A DNA stretch of 64,000 nucleotides from the NCBI RefSeq assembly GCF_000208865.1, contig NC_018386.1:1674001-1738000 (forward strand). The letters are read 5' to 3'. Under the pieces are notes generated by a model that made no database searches, was not told where the DNA came from, and saw nothing but the letters and a program-made list of their open reading frames with translations. The position numbers and the translations under genes were made by a program. The DNA is from Neospora caninum Liverpool (lineage: Eukaryota > Apicomplexa > Conoidasida > Eucoccidiorida > Sarcocystidae). This document shows positions 33,976 through 44,040 of the stretch, one piece after another (position 1 is the stretch's first letter; each line of letters opens with the position of its first letter).

Positions 33976-34081
33976 TGGAAATCGTGGAACCGTGGTTACC
34001 CCACACCACTGAGCAGCGAATGGGAGAAGTACAGACCCCACGGAGGATGATGAACAGGCATCTCCTGAGATACGAACCTGC

Positions 34082-35240
34082 TTACAGTGAACCTGAGGAA
34101 AGCCCCGCTAGGAGCGCTGCTCCCGAGGTTGCAGCTACTACTTGCGCGGTGAATGATGCAGCGGAGGCGGAGCTCGCTGCCTTGACAGTCACAAGTACTC
34201 GACAAGCTGATGTTGTGGAGTCCGCCTCAGGCTGCCTGGACGCCTCGTCAGGCGTTTCCGGAGCGGTGGATGTCGGCGCACAGCCTAGCAGGAAGCGCTG
34301 GTCTGTACTTGGAAAGTCGGTCTTCGGGATAGTCAGCACAGCCGGGGTTCCCTTTTCTGTATTCGTCCACCAGCTCGGTGCAAACGTGGGTAGGATACCA
34401 GAGTAGCTCGCCGTGGCGCATTCCTCCAAATTGTCTGTGTCGGGGGAGCAGTACTGAGATGTGAATTCAGCAGGCTGCAGCGATCCGCCGCTCCCACAGT
34501 CAATGGTGAGAGTGTTCTTGTTTTGTGACATCTCGACTTTTACGGGTTTCGGGTTGCTGTCTTTGCCGTATGCACAGGTGACAACGTTTTTGTCGTCAGC
34601 CGAAGAGGGTCTGGCATTCACGTTCACGGTCACTTTGCATGACGAGGTGGCGGACCCAGTTTTGTGGCAGGCGATGAAGAATTGTTTGTCTGTGCGAGGC
34701 AGATCTGTCTCTGCTAGCTCGAGTATTCGCTCTTTTGGTGTGTGGTTGCCTTCCGACATGCCTTTCTCTTTCCAGCTGATCTGGTGAGATGCTCCGAGGA
34801 CATCTTGTAGCGTCACCCTCTTGCCTGCCTGCTGGTTGCCAATTCTGCATGCCTGAGAGTCGGAGCCTCCTTTGGCGTCGGTCGCCTGTGTGTCGCACAC
34901 CTCCGTCAATTCGGTAGGTGTAAATATGATGTTTTCACCTACACACTTCACGGTAGCGGTGAGGTTATCCTCTGACAGTGTCAATGGCGCGCCGCTTGAC
35001 GTAACGGAATTCTCACTGTTATCCAGGGTGCATGTTTCAACACAACTTGAGGCGCCGCTTTCACCGCTCATGGCGGTGGATCCTGAAGACAATTCCCGAC
35101 GAAGAAGACCCTCAACCGACTCGGCAGCAGCAGCTTTTTTTTTCAGAAAAAAGCAGAACTCCACCTAAACAAACTGCCATCATTTTCCGGGCTTTGGACC
35201 TGATCCCGCCATGTCGACGCTGCAATGTGCTGGTCCTCAT
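34082..35240 (-). CDS. SRS-10: SRS surface antigen with N-terminal frameshift, B-tail
   Basis: D1, D2 and tail are intact in one frame (34082-35164), but that frame has no ATG before D1. The expected ATG at 35240 (start MRTSTLQRR) reads through a normal basic n-region and signal core, then leaves the SRS frame at a run of nine A (nine T at 35135-35143 on the plus strand). It stops soon after. The stretch that normally encodes GGGAVSA has become a simple sequence of A and GCT repeats. The gene may be a young pseudogene, or a homopolymer sequencing error may be present. D2 is nearly the same as in SRS-12 and lacks the NYS sequon. Confidence 0.75.
34165..34640. repeat. Near-identical D2 tract shared with SRS-12
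   Basis: About 475 bp matching 38660-39135 with only a few differences, while sequences on both sides differ much more. This is the signature of a gene-conversion tract. Confidence 0.75.
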
Positions 35241-36049
35241 TGTGTAGATTTGACTTTCAAATGTGAAGCCACTCGAAGAAAAATGGCGCGCACCTAAATG
35301 CCGGCAGACCTCAAACTCCGAAACGAATTAATCTGTATGTTTTCGAATCAGCATCACTCCAACCGTCTGGAGTGTTCTGCGGGCACTCACCCGGGCGAGG
35401 AAACAGTAGTACCGCTCCCCCCCACTGGGCACGGGGGCTGGGCACGACGGTGCGTCCCGGACTTGAAAAAGGCATTTCGGGATTGTCGTTGGCAAGCAAC
35501 ACGCGCCGGACAAGGCTTTGTCTCTCTCTGCTTGTGAAATTAAGCCATGACTCAAATAATAAAGTCACAGGATACCTCCCGCTGATCCGGCAGAACTCTA
35601 TCCGTGGCGCTGACTCGTTGGTGTGCCACCTGGTTTCAGGGGTTCGCTGGGCGGAGCGGTGTCTAGTCTGCCACAGTACAGCGACATCCACAGCGAAGGA
35701 GTGTGAGGAAAAAATGACGAAATCTGCTTTTTTCCCACCGAGGAGATCTATGAACTGCACTACCTTTGTTTCACATGATGCCGACGTAGCGACGACACTG
35801 AGACGATGCCGATTCTCGCTGGCTTTGTTTTTGAAGCATGGGATCTCTCGCCTTTGTGTAGCGGCGCTGCTAGTTGTCTTTTTCGATTGTTGTGGGACCA
35901 GGATGTGCACAAGGCGATTTGCACAGTCGCAACCCTCAGATGCCCGATTCCAAAGGGCTCTCAAGTTCCCAGTAAACTAACAAAACTATTCTAGCTGGGT
36001 GCACACATCTCAACCGGGCCTCATGGTGTAGATTACAAAGCGCCATCTG
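35241..36049. other. Intergenic SRS-10/SRS-11
   Basis: 5' flank of SRS-10 and a diverged version of the common spacer. The open frames here (for example 35311-35964, minus) show no domain and are not conserved between spacer copies. Confidence 0.45.
35379..35450 (-). promoter_or_regulatory. Upstream element of SRS-10
   Basis: GCGGGCACTC at 35379 is intact; box two is changed to GGGCACGGGGGCTGGGCACG (from 35427). It lies 139-210 bp upstream of the ATG at 35240, which supports that ATG as the original start. Confidence 0.5.
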
Positions 36050-36965
36050 ACGTCGACTGTCGGGATAGTAACTGTTTGCGAGGTACCTGGTTCGTCTTCT
36101 CACCTCCAGCCGCTTGTATACGTGTGCAGAATATCAGAGTATCTCTTCTGTGTGCACGCGTCTCAGTTGTTTGCCTCCTGGAAGCAGTAGTGATTTGTGT
36201 AATATCTAGGGTACATGGATCCGTCGCTGCCACAGTCAGTGGTGACAGTGTTCTTGTCGTGACATCTCAGTTTGCACGGGCTTGTCGTTACTGTCCTTAC
36301 AGGATGCACACGTGACAACGTTTCTGTCATTAACCGCCGAGGGTCTGGCATCCACAATCACTGTCACTGTGCACACCTTGTTTTGTTCAGACAACGTGCT
36401 TTGACAACCGACGATGACTTTTGTGTCTGTTAGAGGAAGGTCTGACTCTGGTGACCGCAAATGTCCGCACTTTGCCTGCTTTCCCTGTCTCCAACGGTTG
36501 CTCAGCATTTGATCTCGTGTCTCGCCGCGAGGGGTGTCTGCAGCGTCGCATTCTGTGTCTGACTCAATCGTGCAAGGATTGGATGTACCATCTCGGTGGG
36601 TGTCATTTGTTGTCGGGCCGACACAAACGGTTGCAATGTCGCTTGGTGGATTTTTGTCGCTTTCTAAACAGTCCAACGTAGCGGTAAGGATACTCTTTGA
36701 CAACGTCAACGTCGCAGGCGTTGGATTGGTGGTAGTTTCGCTAGCTGTCGCTGCACACGTTGCGACCACGCCTGAGGTGCCAGTTTCATCTCCGGCGTCA
36801 CGTAGTCCTGAAAGCAAATTCCGACAAAGGCCATCCCTCAACCTGCTCCGCCGAAACCGGTCCTCCACCTGACCACAGCAGCACCCCGCCCAGACAAACC
36901 GCCATCAGCTTCGGACTTCCGGCCTGAACTCTTCACAGCGATAATGCTTTCTGAGGTTTCTCACC
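36050..36965 (-). pseudogene. SRS-11: degraded SRS relic
   Basis: Recognisable pieces in order: signal core (AVCLGGVLLWSGGG-like, about 36850-36910), D1 start (VVATC, TLTLSKS), end of D1 (DLPLTDTK, VIVGC), linker (ARPSAVNDRNVVTC) and half of D2 (TDCGSDGSMYP). They lie in at least three frames. The ATG is lost: the start region reads GGGTGAGA where others have ATGGCGAGA. The second half of D2 and the GPI tail are missing. This is the most decayed locus in the array and was probably inactivated long ago. Confidence 0.85.
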
Positions 36966-38577
36966 CGTGCGTTGGCTTGACTGACAAACTGTGGAGCAAG
37001 AAATGTTGGGCTCAGAAATACGACGATATCGACATACAGCCGGTCCGGCCTTCGCCTGAATACTTGCAATCTTGAGGAGCACTCAACCTGCGAAGCAATT
37101 CAATGGGCGGCTCATCCCAGTGCCGGGATGGCCCGGGCAGTGGTGCACGCCACACGAGGTGGTGTGCAGATGAGAAACTTAACGAAGTGGACGGTTACTA
37201 GCAGCGCACACAGTCGCGGATTTGTGTCTCTATGTGAAATGGACGAAAGTTTGCCATCAGCAAGGCGGCGGCGAAGCTACGATTCCTTATATACCTAGAC
37301 GTAATATATTAGTGTTGGTTTAGGGCTTCGGATCATTCCATGTCCGACGGAGAGTTCGAGGAATCGAATCAACCTGGACCCGGTCGGCTTCAATATACTC
37401 TTCCACGTTCCGGTGTGGCTGCTGAAGCGACGCCAATAAACGGAGGGCGTCCCACGCAGGAAGTTGTATGCACGCTTCAGGCGTACTCAAACGAAATTCT
37501 CATTGTGAGTAGAAGGCCTACCCCGTGTGTCTAGAGACTTTTCGGCTGCCGCTTGCTTTCGTGTGGTGGCCGTTCGTTCACGGAGAAGCTCATTTTAGGG
37601 TCCCTTTGGGGCCTGTGTTGTCTCTCGAGAGGTCTTCTGTTAACCCACCCGTAACGCTGTTCTCGAGCAAATCCTACAAATCCAACCGTCGGGAAAGCAG
37701 GATGTACAACCGTGTGTGCCAATATATGTAGTAGTACATGCATTACAAAAAAGTTCCGCCCAGCAGTGTTCGTCCGCGGTGTAGATGTTCTGTGTTACAG
37801 ATTGCGTCGGTTTTGGAAGCGGTCGGGCTCTTTTGCGTCAGCTAGTTTAATAGTTTGGCTGAATCGGGCGAGCATGCGGTAGTAGCTGAAGTTTCACAAT
37901 CATTCAGGAGGACCACTGTTGGACAAGCGTTTGTATGCCGATGTAAACTGAGAGTAGAAAGAGATGTGGACACGGCACATACGGCGAGCATGGACCGCGA
38001 GAGTGCAGACAATCGCAGTGGATAAAATAGAGAAGTCTTATCCTTGACTTATGGATCATATGTGGTAATTCTTGAATATCGTGAAAGCGACACCGAGGTA
38101 AATCAGTGACCGTGCTTGTCTTCAGAAACGAGCAGCTGCAGTCGTCTCGTAGCTGTGCAAATTAATATCGTTTTATTCGCTCTTGCCCTTTAGCTGCTGT
38201 CGGTGGCGATGGCTACTCAGGTTCATCAGAGTTCCTTTCGACAATTTCGAGGGATCAGTCGTCGAATACCTGGACACCATACCACTGTTTTTAGTACCCC
38301 CCATCCAGACGGCCCTCAACGAATCATATGCTTCTTTGTTAAGAGTTGGCCTCTGACGTGACGCGCCTCAGGCTCAGAAGCGGGAGACCACGCTGTGTTC
38401 CTCACGACGGTCGCACACCTGAAGAAGGTTCTGCCGATAAGACCGAGCACACACACCTCTGAGATATATATATGAAAATCGTCAAAATGTGAGTACCTCT
38501 CCCTGCTGCGCAACTGATGGGCGACTTGAAGGCAATGATGGAGACCCCAAAATACCCCACCTGAGGCCCGAAGGTGT
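36966..38577. other. Spacer SRS-11/SRS-12
   Basis: About 1.6 kb. Parts (about 37200-38000) resemble, at low similarity, the spacers at 14.5-15.3 and 44.4-45.1 kb. A weak version of the 3' inverted repeat is near 38453 (CACCTC...GAGATATA). No gene is seen. Confidence 0.45.
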
Positions 38578-39735
38578 TTAGGACGAACCCGAGAAAAGCC
38601 CCGTTAGAAGGACCGCTCCAGAGGTCGCAGCTATTACTTGCGGATTGAATGATGCAGAGGAGGCGGAGCTCGCTGCCTTGACGGTCACAAGTACTCGACA
38701 AGCTGATGTTGTGGAGTCCGCCTCAGGCTGCCTGGACGCCTCGTCAGGCGTTTCCGGAGCGGTGGATGTCGGCGCACAGCCTAGCAGGAAGCGCTGGTCT
38801 GTACTTGGAAAGTCGGTCTTCGGGATAGTCAGCACAGCCGGGGTTCCCTTTTCTGTATTCGTCCACCAGCTCGGTGCAAACTTGGGTAGGATACCAGAGT
38901 AGCTCGCCGTGGCGCATTCCTCCAAATTGTCTGTGTCGGGGGAGCAGTACTGAGATGTGAATCCAGCAGGCTGCAGCGATCCGCCGCTCCCACAGTCAAT
39001 GGTGAGAGTGTTCTTGTTTTGTGACATCTCGACTTTTACGGGTTTCGGGTTGCTGTCTTTGCCGTATGCACAGGTGACAACGTTTTTGTCGTCAGCCGAA
39101 GAGGGTCTGGCATTCACGTTCACTGTCACTTTGCATGCGGAGTTCGGGTCAGAGCCGCCTTTTTGACAGCCCACGACGAATGTTTTGTCGGTTCGGGGAA
39201 GGTCTGACTGAGATAGTTTCAGTGTCCGGGATTCTCCCTCTGGGGTCTCCGACAGTGTGTTTGTTGTCCACTGGATCTTATGCGTGGCACCGAGGAGCGT
39301 TTGCAGCGTCACCGTCTGTCCTGCCTCGGTAGACCCGATTCTGCAGGCAGTGGAACCACGCTCTCCCCCGGTGCTTTTTGTCGTCTGGCCGTCGCATACG
39401 TCCTCCTCTCCGGCTGGTCCGGCTGTGTTTGCTTCACCTAAGCACTCTACCGTAGCGGTAAGGGAACTCTTTGACAACGTCAGCGTAGCGGGTGTTGCGG
39501 TGACATGGACTTGAGTCGCCGACGTGCAGGTTGCGACTGAATTTGTGGGCGTTCCCTCCTGTGTTTCGTCTGCCCCCGAAGCTGAAAAGCGACGCAGCAG
39601 GCCCTCAACCGGCTCTCTAGAAACCGCTCCGCCACCCGAAAACAGCAGAACTCCACCCAAACAAACGGCCATCAACTTCCTGGCCTTCGACCTGGCCCCT
39701 CCACGTCGGGGCTGTATTCTGCTCGTTCTCGCCAT
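38578..39735 (-). CDS. SRS-12: SRS surface antigen, B-tail
   Basis: 385 residues, one exon, start MARTSRIQPRR at 39735. Signal core MAVCLGGVLLFSGGG; the following motif is LLRRFS, the only intact member without leucine at the last position. D1 cysteine contexts are VATC, VEC, DVC, TAC, VGC, SAC; D2 contexts are VTC, IDC, QYC, EEC, LGC, SAC. D2 is nearly the same as SRS-10, including loss of the NYS sequon (ASYSG). D1 is unrelated to SRS-10 beyond family level. The frame is open 26 codons upstream of the chosen start, in leader sequence. Confidence 0.93.
   Translation of the reverse strand: MARTSRIQPRRGGARSKARKLMAVCLGGVLLFSGGGAVSREPVEGLLRRFSASGADETQEGTPTNSVATCTSATQVHVTATPATLTLSKSSLTATVECLGEANTAGPAGEEDVCDGQTTKSTGGERGSTACRIGSTEAGQTVTLQTLLGATHKIQWTTNTLSETPEGESRTLKLSQSDLPRTDKTFVVGCQKGGSDPNSACKVTVNVNARPSSADDKNVVTCAYGKDSNPKPVKVEMSQNKNTLTIDCGSGGSLQPAGFTSQYCSPDTDNLEECATASYSGILPKFAPSWWTNTEKGTPAVLTIPKTDFPSTDQRFLLGCAPTSTAPETPDEASRQPEADSTTSACRVLVTVKAASSASSASFNPQVIAATSGAVLLTGLFSGSS
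38660..39135. repeat. Near-identical D2 tract shared with SRS-10
   Basis: Partner of 34165-34640. Similarity falls sharply at the D1-D2 linker near 39135. Confidence 0.75.
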
Positions 39736-39865
39736 TTGAATGACACAGAGTTGAGGCGCTTGGTGAAAAAATGCGGGCCTATGAAGGCCAAGGGATTGGG
39801 AGCCCAGAAGCAAGGGAAACTACACTTTGTCCATCAGGCAGGTGCCCGGTCTACTTTGCTGGTTG

Positions 39866-39929
39866 GCGGGCACTGAATTCGTGCTCGGCACAATGGGAAG
39901 GGGCGGGCTGCTCGGGCGGGCCGAGCACG
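39866..39929 (-). promoter_or_regulatory. Conserved bipartite upstream element of SRS-12
   Basis: GCGGGCACTG at 39866 and GCTCGGGCGGGCCGAGCACGG from 39909, 131-194 bp upstream of the start. This is the GGTTGGCGGGCACTGAA subtype shared with SRS-15, 16 and 17. Confidence 0.6.
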
Positions 39930-42756
39930 GGGACATGCCACACACAGTCGCACAGCTGACAGGAAATTTATTGTTGGTGTTGGCGGTTTTCACCGGCAAG
40001 CAAAGGTTGTGTCTTCTTCTTATAGCAGGTTAGGCGGCTGCAGTCAGGTGCTCGATCCAATATCTTCTTTTCGTTCCAGAATCCCCCGTGCTACCTGGGC
40101 GCAATCTTTTTGGTTTCAGCTGGGAGGGCAGTACGATGGCTGGCATATTGGCGTATACTGTCGCAATGGAGCGTTTGCTGAAAGAGTGCGGTGTTGCTTG
40201 CCTGGATTTCATAACACACGGCGACTGTGGAGCATAGGCAAAAGTACCCGGCGTTAGAGGTTCGGATCGGTTCCTGCCCTGTCTTCTACGCAACGTGTTG
40301 ACCCAGTACACCACGTCGGGAACCAGTTTTGCTGCGCAGACGAGTGTGTAGGCCTCTCCGGAGGCCTGTCATATCCTGACTGAATTTTCTGTAAAGTGTG
40401 GAGGCACTCCTGCATCCAATATGCGTTGATAGGTGTGCTGCTCGGTTGTTGCGAGACGTCGAGTTGGGTAAGTGACATTTTCACCCTCGACTCTCCGAGT
40501 GACCGTGTGCAAGTCTTGTGCAAGCTTCCTGTATAAAATGTGAAGGCCGTGGGAGTTGGGTACACTCAGCTCATCAACCCCTTCCCTGACACACTCTAAA
40601 CAGTGAGCTTCACTGCACACAGTTTGAGAAATATTAAAGCAAAGGTGACAAGGAATTCGGATTCAAAAGAGGGAGACTACGAGAACGGAGTGCGAGGAGA
40701 CAACATAGCTGCTGTTTGCCTACCGAACGCTGTTGGGGCCGACGAGCGGCCGACGAGTTCTACGCTGTTTTCTTTGGAGCTCCATAACATAGAAAAGATA
40801 CTACCGTGACCTTGTTGTAGATGATATATGGTTCGTACAGTCTTTTATATTAATTTGATGGAGCGCAGTTGTTTGTTACACGGATGACGGCCTCAGCTCC
40901 ACGCTGCTTAGAATCTGGAGGCGGGTCACTTATAGAAGCTTAGATGTTTAGGTACTGGGCCTTGTTACCGGTTCTGAAATAATCGGGGCGTAGGATTTCC
41001 AGTGTGAGTAATTCCGCAGGAAAGTGTGCGCAAGCTGACGGGAGAGTGACGCACCTGCTTTGCACACAGCTAAGGCATCGACGATTCAACATTCCTACGT
41101 TTCCGTCGTAATGGAGTGCTGACGGGGACAAATTCATATCCTCCAAACGCAGGGAGTCAAAGAGCCAGGCATAATGGTGGCGTTCTCTCCCATTTCTCTG
41201 GTGTAACATATATGTGGTTGGTGATAGGCTACATCGTTTGTTTTTCTGTGGCGTTTCTACAAACTGGATGCTTCGCCCGGATGAGCAATCCATAGTCACT
41301 TTTCAGCTTCGCTGCATTACTATCAGAGATCTCAGTTCTTATAAATTGACGAGAGCGATGTTAAAGGTGCCCTTGATGACGCATACATATTCGATGCTCT
41401 TCTTCACTATCCGTCGCGCAGCAGACACATTTTCAAAGAGGCGGCATAATTGGTCTGTTCTTCTGTGATGCTGTTGACTCAACCGGAGGCGGTCTACACA
41501 GACGCACTTGGACTGTGCTGCATTTCTGTAAGCGGCAAGGCACGTGCATGGTGCGTTGGAGCAGCAGTCCGATCCATAGTGTAATTCAGCAGTACACCAC
41601 ACCTAATTATAAACATGTTGAGAAGGCTTGTTGCGAACATAGCTGGGAACAATCGGAATACTGCTTTATTATGTTCGAGCAGTGTGAGTCAACATCTAGC
41701 GAGAGCAGTGTTTCCAGTAATCCCTTCAAGTCAACCTATCGCGTGCTCGTCGATCGTACACCTCCGTTTCCCCCTTCCAGATTGGTGGAAAGAGCGCTTC
41801 TAACTAAAGGCCAGTTTTCCAGTCGGCAAGCCCTCGACGTGCCCCAACAGTCCAAAAACAGGGTTTTCATTTGACGGAGATGTCCGCTCATCAACGCCCC
41901 TGATAAGCCTCATGTGCGTATTCCTTGGGCGTAGCGGTAGTTTCCTTCGCGCACGCGCTTGTCATCGTCTCCATTTCTACACTCGTGTTTTCTCTGATTC
42001 TGTCTTCTCTTGGTTCGTTGCTAACGTTGTTCGCGGTCAGATCTAACCTCACGCGTCCAACGAGGAACAAACCGTACAAATATGCACATGTCTGTCTGCA
42101 GTTCAACCACGAACCCTGTTCTTTCCCACGGTTCCCTGCCCGAGGCGCGACGGCTCCTTTGTTGCGACACGAATCAGATTCCCTCTTCATTAAATGAGAA
42201 ACGCCGGGAGATAGGAGGCGCGAAGTAGCTTGTCTGAAGTGAGCAACGATACGGTTACCGCTGAGCTTCCAACACTCCGCACGGCGGCAAGCGGGCGAGC
42301 GCTGCAGGTGTGTTTGTGCGTGGATCGAATGAGCAGCAAAGCAGTGAATGCCGAACATGTAGACAGCAAGGCTGACGAGCGCACAGATCCACACAAAGTA
42401 ACGAACTCGAAACACAGAATCTCAGGCACTGGCAAATGACTCTTACTCTCCTCTTCTCAGGAGGCCTCGTCACACTTTGCGCCCACTAGTGGCTTACAAC
42501 GTTTCTCTTGCCTCCTGTCCATCACAGTCTGCGGTGGGTGATGACAGTGCCACTTCTGCGATATCCCCTCAGACGATTTCGAGCTTGGCGTCGCAATATT
42601 CATGGAGAATAAAGTGCTAGCAATATCCACCGACCACTGTGCGGTCAACGACAAATCTGTGACTGTGTTTCTGTTGCGTGAGGCAACAACAACAGAATGA
42701 CTCCCGCGCTACGAAACAGGATAGGAAAGGAGATCCCGCTATTACAAACGGATGGA

Positions 42757-42775
42757 TACATCTCAGAGAGACGTG
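42757..42775 (-). promoter_or_regulatory. Inverted repeat in SRS-13 3' flank
   Basis: Arms TACATCTC and GAGACGTG around loop AGA, 111 bp past the stop. Six Watson-Crick pairs, one U-G wobble and one outer mismatch in the transcript. Confidence 0.5.
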
Positions 42776-42885
42776 TGGAAGTCCTTAAAAGGAGCCTTCC
42801 GTCCCACACTCACAGAGCAGCTCGGAGTTATGCCACAACGAAAGGAAGCTCACGTTTCAGAACAACTAGAGGCTCGCCAGCTTGT

Positions 42886-44040
42886 TCACATCGAACCAGC
42901 CAACAACGCTGGTAGAACAGTTGCTCCAGCGGTCGCAGCTACAGTTTGCGGGGTGAATGATGCAGACGAGGCCGAGCTCGCCGCCTTGACAGTAACAACA
43001 ACCCGACAGGATGTTGCGGTTGTCGCGGAACCGGACGGGCCGGATGCCTTGCCTGGCGTTCCCGCAGCTGTTGATTTAGGAGCACAGCCTAGAAGGAGGC
43101 GCTGGTCTTCACCTGGGAAGTCGGTCTTCGGGATCGTCAGCACAGCCGGGGTACCGTCGTTTTCTGCTTCGGTCCACCAGCTGGTTTCAAAAGTGGGAAG
43201 AATATCAGAGTAGTTCGCCTTGGAGCACTCTTCCAACGTATCTCCCTCGGGGAAGCAGTACTGAGATGTGTATGCTGCAGGCTGCATCGATCCGTCGCTG
43301 CCACAATCAATGGTGAGAGTGTTTTTTTCTTCCGACATTTCGACTTCTACGACCTTCGGGTTGCTGTCTTTGCCGTACGCACAGGTGACAACATTTTTGT
43401 CGTCGACAGACGATGGCCTTGCATTTACAGTCACCGTCACTTTGCATGCGGAATTGCCTCCTGACGGTGTTTTTTGACAGCCGACGGCGAATTTTTTGTC
43501 GGTTCGAGGGAGATCTGTTTCTGCCAGCTGGAGTGTCCGCTCTTTGCCCGTTGTAGGTTCTTCCTGGATGGCGCTCTCTATCCAGCTGACTTCGTGAGAT
43601 GCACCAAGGAACTCTTGGAGTGTGACCTTCTTGCCTGCTGGCTGCGTCCCAATTGTACACGAACCTGGCTGGGGGTTTCCGCTTGCGCTGGTCGCCTGTC
43701 CGTCGCAGACGCTTGACAATTCGGTAGGCACGAATGTGGGGCTTTCACCCTGACATACAAGTGTAGCGGTGAGGGAACGTTTTGAGAGTGTCAGGGTCGC
43801 TTCTTCTAGGGTAGATGAACTCTGAGGACATGTTGCAACATTTCCTTCGGAGCCTGAACCCCCTTGGGTACCGCTGGCCCCTGAAGACAAATTCCGACGC
43901 AGAAGATCCTCAACCGGCTCGCCGGCAACAGCTTCGATACCCGAAAACAACAGAGCTCCACCCAAACAAACGGCCATCAACTTCCGGGCCTTCGACCTGA
44001 ACCCTCCACGGCGATGTTGCACTCTGCCCGTTCTCGCCAT
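42886..44040 (-). CDS. SRS-13: SRS surface antigen, C-tail
   Basis: 384 residues, one exon, start MARTGRVQHRR at 44040. Signal core MAVCLGGALLFSGIEAVAG, then EDLLRRNL. D1 shares with SRS-1 the segment GESPTFVPTELxSVCDGQA and the LQE(L/F)LGASH region. D2 and the C-type tail (TAGATVLPALLAGSM) match SRS-16 almost exactly. So it pairs a D1 related to SRS-1 with the D2 of the right-hand group, and is the leftmost C-tail gene. All twelve cysteines are present. The frame is open 17 codons upstream in leader. Confidence 0.93.
   Translation of the reverse strand: MARTGRVQHRRGGFRSKARKLMAVCLGGALLFSGIEAVAGEPVEDLLRRNLSSGASGTQGGSGSEGNVATCPQSSSTLEEATLTLSKRSLTATLVCQGESPTFVPTELSSVCDGQATSASGNPQPGSCTIGTQPAGKKVTLQEFLGASHEVSWIESAIQEEPTTGKERTLQLAETDLPRTDKKFAVGCQKTPSGGNSACKVTVTVNARPSSVDDKNVVTCAYGKDSNPKVVEVEMSEEKNTLTIDCGSDGSMQPAAYTSQYCFPEGDTLEECSKANYSDILPTFETSWWTEAENDGTPAVLTIPKTDFPGEDQRLLLGCAPKSTAAGTPGKASGPSGSATTATSCRVVVTVKAASSASSASFTPQTVAATAGATVLPALLAGSM

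Larger units (their letters stand above)
32457..34081. other. Intergenic SRS-9/SRS-10
   Basis: A third, diverged version of the spacer at 14.3-15.9 and 24.0-25.7 kb, including the shorter minisatellite. Plus-strand open frames such as 33549-34406 run antisense into SRS-10 and I do not regard them as genes. Confidence 0.55.
39736..42885. other. Large spacer SRS-12/SRS-13
   Basis: About 3.15 kb. 40000-40600 matches 54235-54830 in the flank of SRS-16. The stretch 40620-42750 has no clear copy elsewhere in the window. Within it an open stretch on the minus strand (41891-42415) would encode a hydrophobic segment (YFVWICALVSLAVYMFGIHC), but it has no ATG, only GTG after a stop. I cannot support a gene. 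Confidence 0.45.

Noticed and set aside
33549..34406. Plus-strand open frame of 285 codons
   Set aside because: Largely antisense to SRS-10 D2 and its 3' flank; not preserved in the related spacers as a protein.
41891..42415. Possible secreted protein with hydrophobic N-terminus, minus strand
   Set aside because: No ATG; the frame opens with GTG just after a stop. Listed only as a finding about the unique island.
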